A stretch of DNA of 64,000 nt from Sclerotinia nivalis. Lineage: Eukaryota; Ascomycota; Leotiomycetes; Helotiales; Sclerotiniaceae. This document shows, in pieces, positions 1-12,805 of the stretch (the stretch's first letter is position 1; every line of letters starts with the position of its first letter). The position numbers and the translations under genes are program-made. The notes below the pieces were generated by a model. That model saw only the letters and a list, made by a program, of their open reading frames with translations, was not told the DNA's origin and did no database searches. Location: the NCBI GenBank assembly GCA_029531795.1, contig JAPEIS010000001.1, positions 4,216,001 through 4,280,000 of the forward strand, read 5' to 3'.

Positions 1-3000
1 TTATAGTAATCTATAGGGGTGCTGTAACTAAACTCCGTTCATGAAGAACTGTTGCTTTCAGTGATATGAATTTCCACCCATCCCATATAAAGCACCACGG
101 TGATAATCCCATACGTGTTTTGAGTGATGTCCATCCCAGAGATCCTGCACCCGGAATAGAATTGACGATTCATGATTACCTATTGTCCAGCTCCGTGTGA
201 TGAGATGAAGGTATATTCACTGGTGGAAACTCCACGAAGTAAACTATCCCTATTCCTTTGAGTAACTCCTCGAGCCTTTATAAGTTCTCACTGATATTGC
301 CATAATTCATGCGTGTGATTCTCGAATTCTTGTATAATTCCCATGCCGCAAATACACAGAACTAATATAGCGCACTACTGTGGATACACGGCGTAGTACC
401 TCGTGTTTTCGGCCAATTTAATCCCTCGCACTTCATCCCGAAGAAGTAGTGTAGAAAGCAATAAAATTCTGTTCTTGAAAGTTAAGCTGGGCTTTTGGTA
501 AAGAATAGATAGATCACTTGATATTCTTCGTCACGTGGTTCAGTGCTTGAAACCCAAACATCACAAATGCAATTGATTGAAGACGAAATAGTTGCTGAGT
601 TATTTCTGCAATATCCCGATATTCAAGAATTGAGATAACTTGAGTCGAAACTCAATGTCCGTATATGATACTTGAATAAGAAATCCAGGAAGCTCTGTGC
701 CGCGCGCTCGCGATCTGACACCTATCTCTCAGCTTATCTCAAGTACACACCAAACAAAGCTCCCTTGCCGTCCATAACAGCCACCGACTTCATATAACGA
801 CCTACCAATATGATATAATGAACTGTAGGGTATCTTGCAAACACCATCCAACAAAGATATCCAAAATATCCAGATCTCACACACACGAAAAATGCGAAAC
901 TCGAAACTCGAACATCAAACAGGGAATGCTGGTCGAATGAGTTCATGAAAAGAATATGGGGGTGGGCTTAGCTCTTACGCAGCCTGCAGGCGTGGGATGC
1001 AAAGATGGATGGAGCCTTGCACATTTTGGGTGATTGTGGATGGTGGATTGCGCGTTTAGATGCAGAGGTTTTCCTTGGGGTGAGTGATTCAGAAGTGTGA
1101 TAGGAGTTGGTGGGAGAAGTTATGGGGTTTACGGAGTATTTTGGGTGGTCACTGAATGCCACGCTTTATGAAATATACTTGGTAAGCAGAGGATTGCGCA
1201 TGATACATCGAATGTATAACACGAATACTTTTTTGATCCAGGCACTAACCTCGTATTAAATGCACTCTGCCACCATGAAGTTTATAAAGTTTGCGATGAG
1301 AACACTTTATAGGATGAAATGAGAACAAGTCGCAGCAAGCGACGTTAATCAAACAGTTTAAACACATCTCGTGATTCCTTGGTTGTGAGACATTTGATAT
1401 GTTGAGAGGTGGCGCGGTGATGTTATTTGAGAAGAAGTGATGTGGAAACTTCATTTTGGTTGATGTTGGTTGCTGGGCGAGCTGGATAGATTATATTTGT
1501 GGCTCAAATGGAATTGTTTACGGGAATGTTGAATAGAATGTAGAATTGACTTGATTCATCCAATCAAACTTGATTAATGCTCATGAAACCTTTGAACTTG
1601 ACAAAAGGGGCATAAGATGATAATCGGCAAAACCCTGAAATCAAGTTGTGATAAACCTTGAAACCCCTCGACCTTGGCTAGGAGTCAATAGAAATCATTT
1701 GTTGAGTATATCTTCTGACAGTATCAGGGAGTACTCGAGCATTCAACGATAATGAATGACATCAGGTAAAAGTGCATAGGCACACGGACCGGGATGCTCG
1801 GAGTGATTGATGGGATATACATACATACTTCCTTAGATCGAACCATATAATTACATTCAATGGGGTTAAGCAGACGATTCTATCATATATACACTCAGTC
1901 TTAGGGTGTAGAGAAAAGACTTGTCACTTAGCATCGCGCATTAAGGCTAATTTGGTCTTTCTACTCGAGGATCGCACTCCAAGATTGTTCCACACCTGCA
2001 TAACGGTACATGCTACTTCTAGATCCATAACTTCTAGCACAGCCTCCTATCCTTTTTTATTGATCATAATGGGATGACGAAGTTGTCGATTTGTACCGTA
2101 AAAAGATAATAAAAAAACTTGCTACTGTAAGTAACTTTTAATCCTGGCCTTCCTGGCCCTTCTTACCTTGCTAGCCCAGCCCCTCGGAAACCTGCCACCT
2201 CCAATTTAGAAAAAAAGCACAGCGTACCAACAAATTAACAATAACTCGAGTACCTACCCACCTACCCATCTACCCACCTCGTACTGTAGTGGTAAGAAAC
2301 TAAAATGCGGTCCAGTCCACCGTCACTCTATCCAGTACCAAATTTAACTTCTCGAACGTCCTTATCCACCCACTTACTCTCCCACTTACTCCCACCTACT
2401 CTCCCACTTACTCCCACCTACTCTCCCACTTACTCCAACTACTTCTGCCACTAGACTTTCACAAGTTCACTTGGGAAATTGTGTACATAGAGTACAATTG
2501 AACGACAGACATCATCAATCCACTTTCGTGTTTTCTCCCTCTTCATGTTAATGCTTCCTTATTCATTTCAATTGAAGATTTGGATCATTTCGATGATTCA
2601 AGCAAAACGAGACAGATAACTGAACTACTTATCATCAATTGTTCATTAGATTCATTGTGAATACATTGTTTTTCACAACCAGTAACTTTTAATCCTCAAT
2701 CAAGTCCGAGTACTTTATGATACAGGCCACATTTTTGGCTCTCTCATACGCTTCTTCCGTTAACATTACAGATAACCAAAATACATCACATCTTTCCGAC
2801 GGCTACGGTTTCGAAGATACGTTATCCCGTAAACATCTTCACGCTCAAATACCTCACATCTTTCGCACATCAATCCTCTCAAAGATTGTATATCAGAGAA
2901 CATCTTCCCACCCAAGCTCATGCAATCTCAACAATAACCCTGCGACTATCAGAGCAAACAATTCCTCAATTATCAAGGAATATCACCTACCAATTTACCT

Positions 3001-3102
3001 TTTCCAATACCGAATAAACTACAAAGATCTCTATTGAGCGACATACAAAACTTCGATTCCCCATATCCTTTCTAGGCGGTTTCCGCCAACTTATTCTCCA
3101 TA
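1..3102. other. Intergenic region and long upstream region of the NIPA gene
   Basis: I see no supportable gene. Open frames here are short, overlap each other on both strands and show no recognisable protein pattern. The last 0.7 kb is pyrimidine-rich (repeated CCCACTTACTC and CTACCCA words) and probably forms the promoter and 5' untranslated region of the transporter gene at 3103. An open frame at 2717-3037 lies in that leader. It has low-complexity composition and is not called. Confidence 0.5.
2375..2440. repeat. 22-bp tandem repeat in the NIPA upstream region
   Basis: Three consecutive copies of a pyrimidine-rich 22-bp unit beginning TACTCTCCCACTTACT. The third copy diverges at its end. 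It sits about 0.66 kb upstream of the NIPA start codon, inside a CT-rich tract typical of fungal promoters. The repeat is seen directly; any role in transcription is inference. Confidence 0.85.
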
Positions 3103-5226
3103 ATGGATCAAGCCGGGCATGCTCTCCTGGCTGCCAACCTCATATATGCCAGAGCAAATACCACGAATGGCACAACTTCTACGGATGCGAATACAGAGGT
3201 TCGGCCACCTATATATAAAGCAATTGGAATATCATTGGCGGTGGCTTCAGGGGTTTTCATTGGGATATCTTTTGTCGTGAAGAAGATTGGATTATTGAAA
3301 GCCAATGAGAAATACAATGAAGAAGCTGGAGAAGGATTTGCCTACCTTAAGAACGCCCTTTGGTGGGCTGGAATGACCCTTATGATTCTTGGAGAAATTT
3401 GCAACTTTGTTGCATATGCATTTGTCGATGCAATTTTGGTTACTCCGCTTGGCGCACTGAGTGTCGTCATCACCACCATCTTATCCGCAATTTTTCTGAA
3501 AGAACGTCTCAGTATGGTTGGGAAAGTTGGATGCTTTCTATGTATCGTTGGATCGGTGGTTATTGTAATGAATGCGCCGGCAGAGGCTTCTGCGGCAACG
3601 ATTCAGGAAATGCAACATTTTGTTATTGCCCCGGGTTTTCTAAGTTTCGCCGGTGTCATCATCATCGGATGTACCTTTCTTGCTTTTTGGGCTGGACCAC
3701 GGTATGGAAAGAAGTCCATGCTTGTGTATTTGTCAATTTGCAGTTTGATTGGAGGACTTAGTGTTGTTGCGACACAAGGTCTGGGAGCTGCAATTGTTAC
3801 CCAAATTGGTGGTACAAAACAGTATGACCAATGGTTTCTTTACGTTCTGTTCGTCTTCGTCATCTGTACACTTTTGACGGAGATCATATTTTTGAACAAA
3901 GCTCTTAATATCTTCAACGCGGCCTTGGTCACTCCTACTTATTATGTTATGTTTACGAGCTCGACCATCGTCACCTCCGCTATCTTATTTAAAGGGTTCA
4001 AAGGAACTCCAACTTCTATCATCACGGTCGTCATGGGCTTCCTTGTTATTTGTTCTGGAGTTGTCCTTCTCCAGCTCTCTAAGTCAGCCAAAGACGTCCC
4101 CGATGCTGCCATTTTTGCAGGTGATCTCGACCAAATGCGTACAATTGCCGAACAGGAACAACCAGAAACTGAACCAAAGGCTGATGCTATTAGAGGAGCA
4201 GCAGCTATTCTTAGAAAATTCTCTACAACTAGACAAAAGATGGAAATGGAGGAAGCTAAGAGGCTTCATGAAGAATCTATCCTGCAACCGCTTGGTGAAG
4301 ATGAGGTCATTGAGTGGGATGGTCTTCGAAGACGTAGAACCACCGTTGGCTCCAACTATAGCATGAGTATGAGATCTCGTGCCGACTCAGCCGTTCCTCC
4401 TCTACCCGAACCTATGCGCCATACACCAACCGCTAGAACAACTCTTCCTAGAACGCCTATTGCACACCCACCTCTTGGCATGTCCCATTTCCCTGATCCA
4501 GAGGAAGACCGCGATGAAGAAGATCGTCCAGGCACTGGTCTTAGTTCTTCCATCTTTGGTACTATTCGCAGCCGTGTGACTCGCGGTAAATCACTTTCAT
4601 CAAGCACAAATCCTGCGGTCAATGTCGCAAGTCCTACTCATCCCGTTCCCTTGACCGACATTCGTACCTACAGAGGCGGTGATGGTGAAATTTACAAAAG
4701 CGAGCATAGCGATGAAGCTTACTACATTCATGATAGTCAAGCTTTCGGCCTACCGACTGCTTTACGCGACCAAAAGACTGAATATACTGGTTCAGGAGGT
4801 AGACATATAACTATCGCGGAAGATCCTCACCGTCCGCTATCTAGATCTAGCAACCTTGTTCCACCTACACCCCCACCTCATTCTGCCAAAAGACAATTCT
4901 CATTCCAAAATGTTTTCAGAAAGAATGGAGGACCTCAGCAAAATGACGGGCCCCCTCAAGAAATTCGCTCACCCGACCGAAAGCGCATCGGTTCTCGACA
5001 TGGAAGCGATGAAATCATCAAGAATGCTACTGAAGAAGAGAGACTTGGACTCGTCAAAAGTGATACGAGAACCCAAAGTCCATCCGGTACTTCTGCTACC
5101 CCTTCATTCGATGAAGAAGAAGAGGAAGAATTGGAACCGTGGAGTTCGGAAAATAAAGGATATAGGAGAAATCGTTCCCCTCCCAGAAGGGATCCTGTGT
5201 TGGGAGAAAAGGGGGCTTTTCTTTAG
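3103..5226 (+). CDS. NIPA-type magnesium transporter (DUF803 family)
   Basis: Intronless 707-residue membrane protein. After a short polar N-terminus, residues about 35-325 hold roughly nine hydrophobic segments with the NIPA pattern: a first helix with SGVFIGISFVVKKIGL, then GEICNFVAYAF, a segment with LVTPLGALSVV, and the Arg-Tyr-Gly-Lys loop after the fifth helix. NIPA proteins carry Mg2+ across the plasma or endosomal membrane; this is known of the family, not tested here. Residues about 330-707 form a long cytosolic tail rich in Ser, Pro, Arg and acidic runs, with low-complexity patches and many possible phosphorylation sites, as is usual in filamentous ascomycetes. The start is the first in-frame ATG after a long leader and gives a full-length domain. 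Neighbours do not suggest a shared pathway. Confidence 0.9.
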   Translation: MDQAGHALLAANLIYARANTTNGTTSTDANTEVRPPIYKAIGISLAVASGVFIGISFVVKKIGLLKANEKYNEEAGEGFAYLKNALWWAGMTLMILGEICNFVAYAFVDAILVTPLGALSVVITTILSAIFLKERLSMVGKVGCFLCIVGSVVIVMNAPAEASAATIQEMQHFVIAPGFLSFAGVIIIGCTFLAFWAGPRYGKKSMLVYLSICSLIGGLSVVATQGLGAAIVTQIGGTKQYDQWFLYVLFVFVICTLLTEIIFLNKALNIFNAALVTPTYYVMFTSSTIVTSAILFKGFKGTPTSIITVVMGFLVICSGVVLLQLSKSAKDVPDAAIFAGDLDQMRTIAEQEQPETEPKADAIRGAAAILRKFSTTRQKMEMEEAKRLHEESILQPLGEDEVIEWDGLRRRRTTVGSNYSMSMRSRADSAVPPLPEPMRHTPTARTTLPRTPIAHPPLGMSHFPDPEEDRDEEDRPGTGLSSSIFGTIRSRVTRGKSLSSSTNPAVNVASPTHPVPLTDIRTYRGGDGEIYKSEHSDEAYYIHDSQAFGLPTALRDQKTEYTGSGGRHITIAEDPHRPLSRSSNLVPPTPPPHSAKRQFSFQNVFRKNGGPQQNDGPPQEIRSPDRKRIGSRHGSDEIIKNATEEERLGLVKSDTRTQSPSGTSATPSFDEEEEEELEPWSSENKGYRRNRSPPRRDPVLGEKGAFL

Positions 5227-7646
5227 AGGATAAAGGATAGGGATAGGGATAGGGATATGGATACGATGGGATGGGATGGGATGAGATGATATGATTCATG
5301 TGGAGTTTTGGCGTTTGCGAATACCTAAGAAATTCTTCCTGGCATTTTTATTTGATTGATTGGTTGGTTGGATGGGTGGATGCATTATCATTATAGTTGT
5401 ATGATTAAAAGCTTTGTATATGAAAATGGGGCCTCAAAGGCGATTTAGAATAGGGAAATGAGGAGAGAAGAAGAAGAATTGAGGAATGAATGGGAAAGAG
5501 CAAGGACCGACTGACCTAGGAATCCTTGAATTACCTAGAATACCATTACTAGAACTATAGTCTTGACAGGGAAGACTTACTCTGTACCTAGAAGATACCT
5601 ATGTGCGATACAATTAAATTTTTTAAATTCAATGCTTTGTGTGCTGCTTGTTGAGTAGATTGTGATTTTTGCATGTATGTATGTACATAATCTTATGTTC
5701 TTGTCTAGATAACTTGCACGCTGAAGTCGAGATATATATACATATATTATATCTTATAACAAGACTTCCCACTGCTTAATCAAATAGTTTCTAAGGTAAG
5801 GCTTAATAGGTAGATACTAGGTAGGTAGATACTCCAATTATTCAAATGGATTCCACATCGCAAAAAGATTCATGAATTCGAATTTCTGTAATGTGATGAT
5901 GCATCAGGATTTAGATTTGAAATAAAATCTCTTTATTGTTTGGGTTAGGGTTACGGTATAAATTACTCGAGTATATAGTGTATAATCATGAGGGGTTTTG
6001 TTGAATGGTTGTAGAAGGAGTAAAGTAAATAAGATATGTAGGGATGAATTGTGAGGAAGGATTGGTGAACTTGGGGTGGGAAATTATATGTGCATTGCTA
6101 CTAGGTGTGCTAGCTGGAAGGATGATGTGACCTCGTTAGTTCTTAGGGAGAGGGAGGGAGAGCACAACGTCGAATTACCTAGTAATGAATCGATCATTTC
6201 AACTTCACCACTTCACCACTCCATCACTCCATCAAAGTATTCAAGACGAGTTGAAATGCTCGTACTCATACACTGCATACTTTCACAGTAACTTCAAAGT
6301 CTATTTTGAATAGTATGATATGATATAATATGATTATAGTCTATCACTTTCACTCTCATCACTTTCATCACTTCAACTTTTAAACTCGCAGCTAAGATTA
6401 CAATTCCAGATGTATAACATCGTTATGGGGATGAATACTGTATGTGCATATGCAGATATCTTTTTAACACCTTTTATTGGGGGTTTGTATCAAGGTTTTC
6501 ATGGTGTATCTTATTATTTATAATTATGGTGGAGTCCTCGACTCTCTCGTGTTTAGCTGGATTCATGGACAAGTTCAAGTTCAATCTCATATTTCATATT
6601 TCCCGGTATTTTCAATGTGTAGCATTGGAATAAATGGTAATATTTACACTGATGTGACGTGATGCGAGTTCTGAGGATAAGAAATATAGCAAGACTTTTA
6701 CTATGGCTAGTTAGCTTCACATCCTCATGAAGTCTTACTCCCGTCATTGTTGTAATCTTAGTAAATTGGGAAAAGACGATGCATACTATAATCTCTAACG
6801 TATTGCCAAATATCAAGCAAAGCCTCCTGAATTCCAGATCTGCCACACCTCGAGCTGTTGTACCACAACTATGGCACCAGCTCAGATAAATTCCTTGGAA
6901 ACTCTATCCGTAACATCATACTGCGCTCGCTTTCAATGATGATTGAAATATCGATATTGCTAGCCCTACCGGGATTGTCGAATCCACAACGTATGCTTGA
7001 GGAATCGGCACGATCCCTTTGCGATTAGCACAGCAGCACCCACACCTCCAAAGCACTCGAGACAAGATAATTATTATGAAGGTAGATACTATTTTCTTCT
7101 TAGCCCAGCTATTAATTGCGTATCATGAGCTCCAAGACCTACTAATGGTCTTATTTCTCCCCTGAATATCCTCATCTCTCTGCCCTTCTTATCTCCAGTT
7201 TCAAAAACCCCAATATTTCTTATTGCTTTTGGGTTCGGGTTCGGTCTTACATATCTTTACCACTTCCTCTATTTTTTCTCTCATTTCACTATTTTTTCCT
7301 TTCATATACCTAGGTTGAAAATTTTTAGCGGTGTAATGTAATATTTCCTGAGCTTATGTGTTGAGGTTTTTTGTAGCAATTCTGACGAGGATAAACAGCG
7401 TAGAAGAAAGGAGATTTAACGCTTCGAATTGCGGAAGATATCCTGGTCTAACTTGTAACTCTGATTTATACCAATATCGTATTGTTCCTTTCGGTGCTAG
7501 ATGCTCTTATTTAAAGGTCCATTGTTGAAGTAGAAGTAGATTTATTACACCCACCACTAATTCTATGAATGGTCAATATGTTACGAAATATTGCCTCAAA
7601 TTTCTCATTGCTCTGCCATATTATTAAAGAGCCATGACATAAACCC
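5227..7646. other. Intergenic region, no gene seen
   Basis: AT-rich spacer between the convergent NIPA and dioxygenase genes. It holds short simple repeats, including GTAGGTAGATACT around 5810-5832 and a two-unit telomere-like GGGTTA at about 5942-5953. Open frames are short and compositionally random on both strands. Confidence 0.5.
5231..5290. repeat. Simple repeat just after the NIPA stop codon
   Basis: Consecutive GGATAG units (four, with variants) followed by GATGG units, directly behind the TAG stop of the transporter gene. It probably lies in the 3' untranslated region. It is purine-rich on the coding strand and is an expansion-prone microsatellite. Confidence 0.8.
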
Positions 7647-8676
7647 TCAATCCCAATAATATGACCATTGCGGTGAACCCATAACTTCATCCACCCATCC
7701 CTTCCCCGATTCATTGCCTCCAGCACCTGCGCATACGATCAGTGGCAAGAAGTGCTCCTGACCCCTCTCAGGATGCGCTTCCTCAGCTCCGGACCAATTC
7801 CTCCAGTCTTCTAGTTTTTTACCCCGTTGTTCAGCATCGGATACTTTTATTGTTTCAGTCAAGCGATATGACCATTCTTTGTTGCGTGCTATGAATGCAG
7901 GGGTATTCGCGATACCAGATAACATGAGACGGATGTTGTGAAATGTCGGCATGCCGCTACCTATAATGGCGATCCCGCGGGACCGTAAAGGTGCAAGAGC
8001 TTGGCCCATGGCATAATGTTCGGCAGGGGAATTCGATCGTAAGACGGAGACTTGAACGACGGGGATCTGCGCTGCGGGAGAAATGAGAAGAAGAGGAACG
8101 AATACGCCGTGATCCCATCCTTTCCGAAGATTGTGGTCAGTTATGTATATCAAAGATATGCTAATGAGAAATCAAACCTCTCTTCTCATCTAACACCGGT
8201 TTCAATCCTGCCCCATCCAACAGCTCGAAAACCTCTTTCGCTACTTCTGGACTTCCGGGGGCAGGGTACTTCAATTTATATGTTTCGGGTGGAAATCCAG
8301 AGTAATCATACAATAAATCGTGGTGCTCAGCACTGCTTATATGAGGACGTGTCTCAGCCCAATGCGCAGTAACCAATACAATAGCCTTTGGGGGCTTCGA
8401 AGTGGAGGAATTGGGCGATATGCCGAGTATTTCGGGAATACGTGTGCTCATGGACTTTATGAGCTCGGCATGGCCGGGATCATTAATAATGGGCATAGGA
8501 CCACCACCGTGGCAGACAGCTATCACTGGAGCAATAGGATTCGAGCTTGAGGTCGACATGCTTGAGATTGGGGTAGAGAATGAGGAGATGGGAGCAAGAC
8601 AAGTGGGTTGGAATATATTACTATATTGGTGGCAGACAGCGTTCAGTAGGGTTGTAGCTCGATGAAGGACGCGCAT
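7647..8676 (-). CDS. DODA-type extradiol aromatic ring-opening dioxygenase
   Basis: Two exons, 8676-8178 and 8119-7647, with a 58-bp intron (donor GTTTGA, acceptor AAAG). Splicing joins DEKRG to WDHGVFVPLL, the family signature, giving about 323 residues. Members open catechol rings (DOPA 4,5-dioxygenase, LigB superfamily) using a metal held by histidines. The expected ones are visible: CHGGGPMP near the N-terminus, TAHWAE, WDHG and the C-terminal EHFLPL. The start is uncertain: an ATG at 8559 gives a 284-residue cytosolic form, while 8676 or 8790 add a basic, hydrophobic leader that could target mitochondria. The substrate cannot be told from sequence. It stands alone, with no pathway neighbour. 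Confidence 0.88.
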
Positions 8677-11600
8677 GAGGTATGGAGAAGGTGAGAAAAG
8701 CAAGGAATCCCCTAAAGTTAGATTGGCAGATGTTATTAAGTATAAACGGAGGTAGAGCAAGGGATATATATGTTGAGTCCAAAGCCTCATTCTTTTCGGA
8801 GCACCTGGTGGAGCACTTGGTGGGGGCTGCTGATTGATTACTGAGAATGCGGGGTCGTAGACTGCTAGATTGGTAATGATGCTTAGGTTATCGCTTACCC
8901 CTGTCTAGTACCTGCATTCACCACGTCAAACCTAGAACACTGGTAGATATGTGAAAGGACTTGTCCCAAAAAGACAAAATAGGGGACTTTTACCTGCCGC
9001 CAATATTTTATTCACTACTTCAATAAAAAGAGCAAATGCCATGCAGAATTCTACCATTCTCCCAGCACAAGATGTCGTCATGGCATCCTTCAATCAGCTC
9101 TTCGCTCTTTCCTGGACTCTTGATCTGCTGCATAGACGAGATGCAGTACTGAACGAACTCTGATGCAGGCTCTTGTATATGAAGGTGCCTTTCTTATTCT
9201 CGTATTATTAATGACTCCCGAAAAATGATATATGGCGAGGCTGTATATTTATAGATACCTATCCCGCTTTGAAGTGGCCTCGATGGAGTTAGACCTCTGC
9301 TATTTTGTGCGCTCATTGACTATCCTTTACTCGACACCAATCATCCCCTCCTTTATGCCTTGAGAATTCAGAACCATTACTCCCTCATTGTACGGGCCCC
9401 AGCCAGCCTCCTCCTGTTTTTGATCTATCCTCATCTTCAGTCGCTTGTAATTAAAGGAGGTGTGAATAAGATAACCAAGAGTGATTGAATTGGAGGGGGG
9501 CGGGGTGAAAGTGTAGACAAATCCTACAACTCTCTTATTCAATGACCAAAATAAAAGAAACCAGTATATAACTTACGCCAAATTCGAGGTGCTGGAAAGA
9601 ATTGCAGATATGCAATAATCAATGCAGTGTCCAGGCTCGAGACTTTTTATTTTATGCATACTCTACTTGCCTGGTTGCTCGTAATTCTCGTAGCCATTTT
9701 AGTTCCTGATTTCCCCTATTTTACATGCCATCAAATCAGGGTTCAATCAACGTAACCTTTAAAATAGCGGCTTTTGCATTGGAATACAATACACAATTCT
9801 TAGCAATGTTGTACGCCAGCCGAAACCATTCTGCTAATCGAATTTCGCCATTGCCTCTTGAGGTTTTATCAATGTATAACCCGAAGCATCTATTCGCGTG
9901 TTGTAAGTATTAAGGAAAATTCGGAAGCTGAATCTCAATTTTTCCTTCGACTTGCATTTCAATAATGTGGCTCAAACGTGGCATTGAGCAATCCTACTCA
10001 CAAATGCGTTCGAAAGTTTCCTGACTAGGCTCAGAAAGGATGATTATTAGACTCAGAATTAGCCTCGTTGCTATATTTTACAATCAATACTTAATTCGGC
10101 ACTTATTCTTGCCCCAGCCCTATAGTTATCACTACACGTGGAACTAGCGAGAATTAGTTTCTGGTTCTAGACTTGCATGATTAGCATCAGATCTGAAAGA
10201 ATCTGGACTGTTGAATTTCATTATGTTGCATGTCTATTCAATCTCGAAATTGACGTCATCACAAAAAGAGAACCAATTGAGTGCGAGCACAAACATCTCC
10301 TCCGAGCAGCGTGCCAATGGAATTTTAGCTCGAAATGGGCACATTTATAATGTACGTAAGGATTTAGTACCAATCAGAGCTGTTAAGAAACGGTAATTCA
10401 CACACAATCAGAGGGAAACACATCTATGAGGAAGTACTGGGATTCAAATCTCAATTCTGTTCCTCTAATTCTTAGATCAATTTGAGAAGACACAATATGA
10501 TGGCACTGCAATTATACTCTTCTCGAATTCTTGGTCGAAAGATTACAGGTAGATTCTTCACTAATTTCCTACTGGGAGGACTTTGTACCATTTGCCATTT
10601 ACTCTTTGTCATTTACTATTTACATTTGTGAATTTTGTTACCTTCGACTCCAAAAACCTCCCTAATACTCATAATTTCTCTTCCATGCCAATGAAACTGC
10701 CAAAAAAATATTTTCCTGCAAATCCTTATCATCGGAAAACATGCACATAAAAAGTACGCTGACGTCTCCGATTAGAACACTCTACTTCTTGACTAGTCTC
10801 TCCTTAGGCCAATCAATAAAAATAACCGCGGATGGTCGGCAAAATTTTAACTTGCTGGCAGGTAAGACTGCCAGTTGTTAATGTAATTTGAATATCAAGG
10901 CTCACTCGCAACACGAGTCGAGTAGTGCCTAAGTTATATGCGGAAAATGGTCGCGCCTTGATTGAATTAGTACTGATATGTAATGTATAAATATCGGCCT
11001 TTGAGTTTGCCATCGACATTCTGAGAAAAAGAGAGTGGCAATATATAATGGAAGTAGAGATGATGCCACGATCGATTTGTCTCGCGGGCGTGTGACGTAT
11101 GAGTATTGATAACAGCCCAATTCCAGCTTTTATGCAAGCATATAATGTGAATGCCGTGAAATGGTGCATTTGGTGCGAGTAAAGGAAGTAAAAAATTCAT
11201 TGAATTGATGGCTTGTATACTTCTTCACTCCAGAAGAGGACGTGATGGACGCCGACCTCGAACAAACGAGATTAATGGTGGGCGATGAGGTGTTCGTGTG
11301 TATGTAATGCCGCTAAACACTTTTCGCTTTAGTAGTTAGACTAATGGACGCACTCTGGATTAAACCTACCGAGATAGCTTCATAATCTCATAATCTATAA
11401 ACCATAATGTATGTAAAGATGTGTTCACTTCGGCCTTTGATATCGTGACGCATGTCTATGAAAGCCACCAGGTAAACAAACCATCATCTATACGACCCAC
11501 GCGATGTTGCCTTCAAGAAGCAATTTCCGGTAATAATTCGTGCCATTCTCGCAAGCGACCGAGTCATCATCTAAAATGTAGTTTCTTCTACCGTGACAGC

Positions 11601-12517
11601 ATTCGTTGGCTCCGCATCGCCGTTGGGAGATCGTAGAAATTAGTGGTTCGATTTCCTCATATTCAGATAAAAGACACGTACCTTGAGATTGGATGAATTC
11701 AATTTTTTTTTGACAAGTCCCTACTCAATTGTGGTGTTCCATTTTACTAGTCCTCAATCTGAATATTTAGGCGAAATTCCCCTAAATTAGCGTGACACTT
11801 AGTGACCCTCGGTAACCCTCCGATTTTCATTCACCGTCACGCTAAACCCGCTTAGATGACATCTTCGATGAACTTAATCATTTGAAGGAAAATTAAACTG
11901 CCGTTTCTATCGCCACATACCCGAGAGAGTCGGAATATGCATGTGGCGACAAAATAGATGGGGTATTAAGATTAGCATTTCAAATGACACCGTGGTAACT
12001 AGAAGCGTCCGATGTAGGGAAATCAATGGAAAAGGACACATATTGGATTGTGTAATGTAGAGTCAATAGTGATAAATAAGCGTGAGATTGGGGAGGGCTA
12101 ATATCAAACCTTTGATTATTTAGATCTACTATCCGGTTGCACCATCTTTGTTCACCCAAAAGAGTTTAATCTCTAAAGCCGACACATATAATATTGGAAG
12201 GGCCCTATAGTAGCCGGATTCTCCGAGTGATTCACCTGGCAATAATGGGATGGTCATCGAACCGTGGAGGTATGGCATGGTGGCGTCATGACTCGAAGAA
12301 ATAAGGTTCCGGCATACCAGAGGAAAAAGACAGATATATAAGATCCAGGAAAATTTCTCTTCTTCACAACACTAAACAAGTAAGCAATTGCAATGAAAAG
12401 AGTGGGGCCAAAAATTTGTCTTCCATTAATCCTAAAAGAATAGGGGGAGAAAATCCAGGATCCTAAAAAATTGAGGGGAGAATCCATGGAAGAAGTCCCA
12501 GAAAAATCCGTGCAGTA
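8677..12517. other. Gene-poor AT-rich region
   Basis: No gene is called. Short minus-strand stretches look weakly protein-like: 9542-9327, and a stretch around 9165-9030 ending in a stop. They lack starts, splice signals or a recognisable domain and may be decayed coding sequence. Three overlapping minus frames at 10.8-11.2 kb cannot all be real and none has a domain. Confidence 0.4.
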
Positions 12518-12805
12518 TCCGGTCCAGCCCAGTCCAGTATACAAAATTCAGTACAAAGTTCAATAGTCAGTTTATTATCGAGAATCCAGTGTTCAGTGTC
12601 CAGTTTTGAATCTAGTCCAGTGTTGAGTTTGTTGAATCCAGTTCAGTGTTGAGTCCAGTTCAGTGTCGAAAGTCCAGTGTCCTGTGTTGAATCCAGTCCA
12701 GTGTTGAGTCCAGTTCAGTGTTGAGTTTGTTGAATCCAGTCCAGTGTCGATAATCCAGTGTCCAGTGTTGAGTCCAGTTCAATATCGACAATCCAGAATC
12801 CAGCA
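12518..12805. repeat. Degenerate minisatellite with a TCCAGTGTTGAG-like unit
   Basis: About 290 bp built from many variants of an 11-12 bp word, TCCAGTGTTGAG, TCCAGTTCAGTG or TCGATAATCCAG. Higher-order repeats are visible, for example a block reading GAGTTTGTTGAATCCAGT that recurs. The array is imperfect, which suggests old slippage or unequal exchange followed by point mutation. A minus-strand frame through it encodes a repetitive peptide and is treated as an artefact of the repeat. Confidence 0.8.

Noticed and set aside
2717..3037. 106-codon frame just upstream of the NIPA gene
   Set aside because: Low-complexity Ser/Asn/His/Ile composition, no domain, and it lies in the probable 5' leader.
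5942..5953. Telomere-like GGGTTA repeats
   Set aside because: Only two units, fully compatible with chance; not an interstitial telomere or chromosome end.
10813..11200. Three overlapping minus-strand frames of 63-118 codons
   Set aside because: They occupy different registers of the same DNA and none shows a motif; at most one could be real and nothing singles it out.
11640..11665. GGTTCGATTT resembling a tRNA B box
   Set aside because: No acceptor stem, anticodon arm or A box in the preceding 90 bp.
12254..12544. 96-codon minus-strand hydrophobic frame
   Set aside because: Composition is somewhat protein-like, but it has no homology I recognise, no splice partner, and lies beside a minisatellite.
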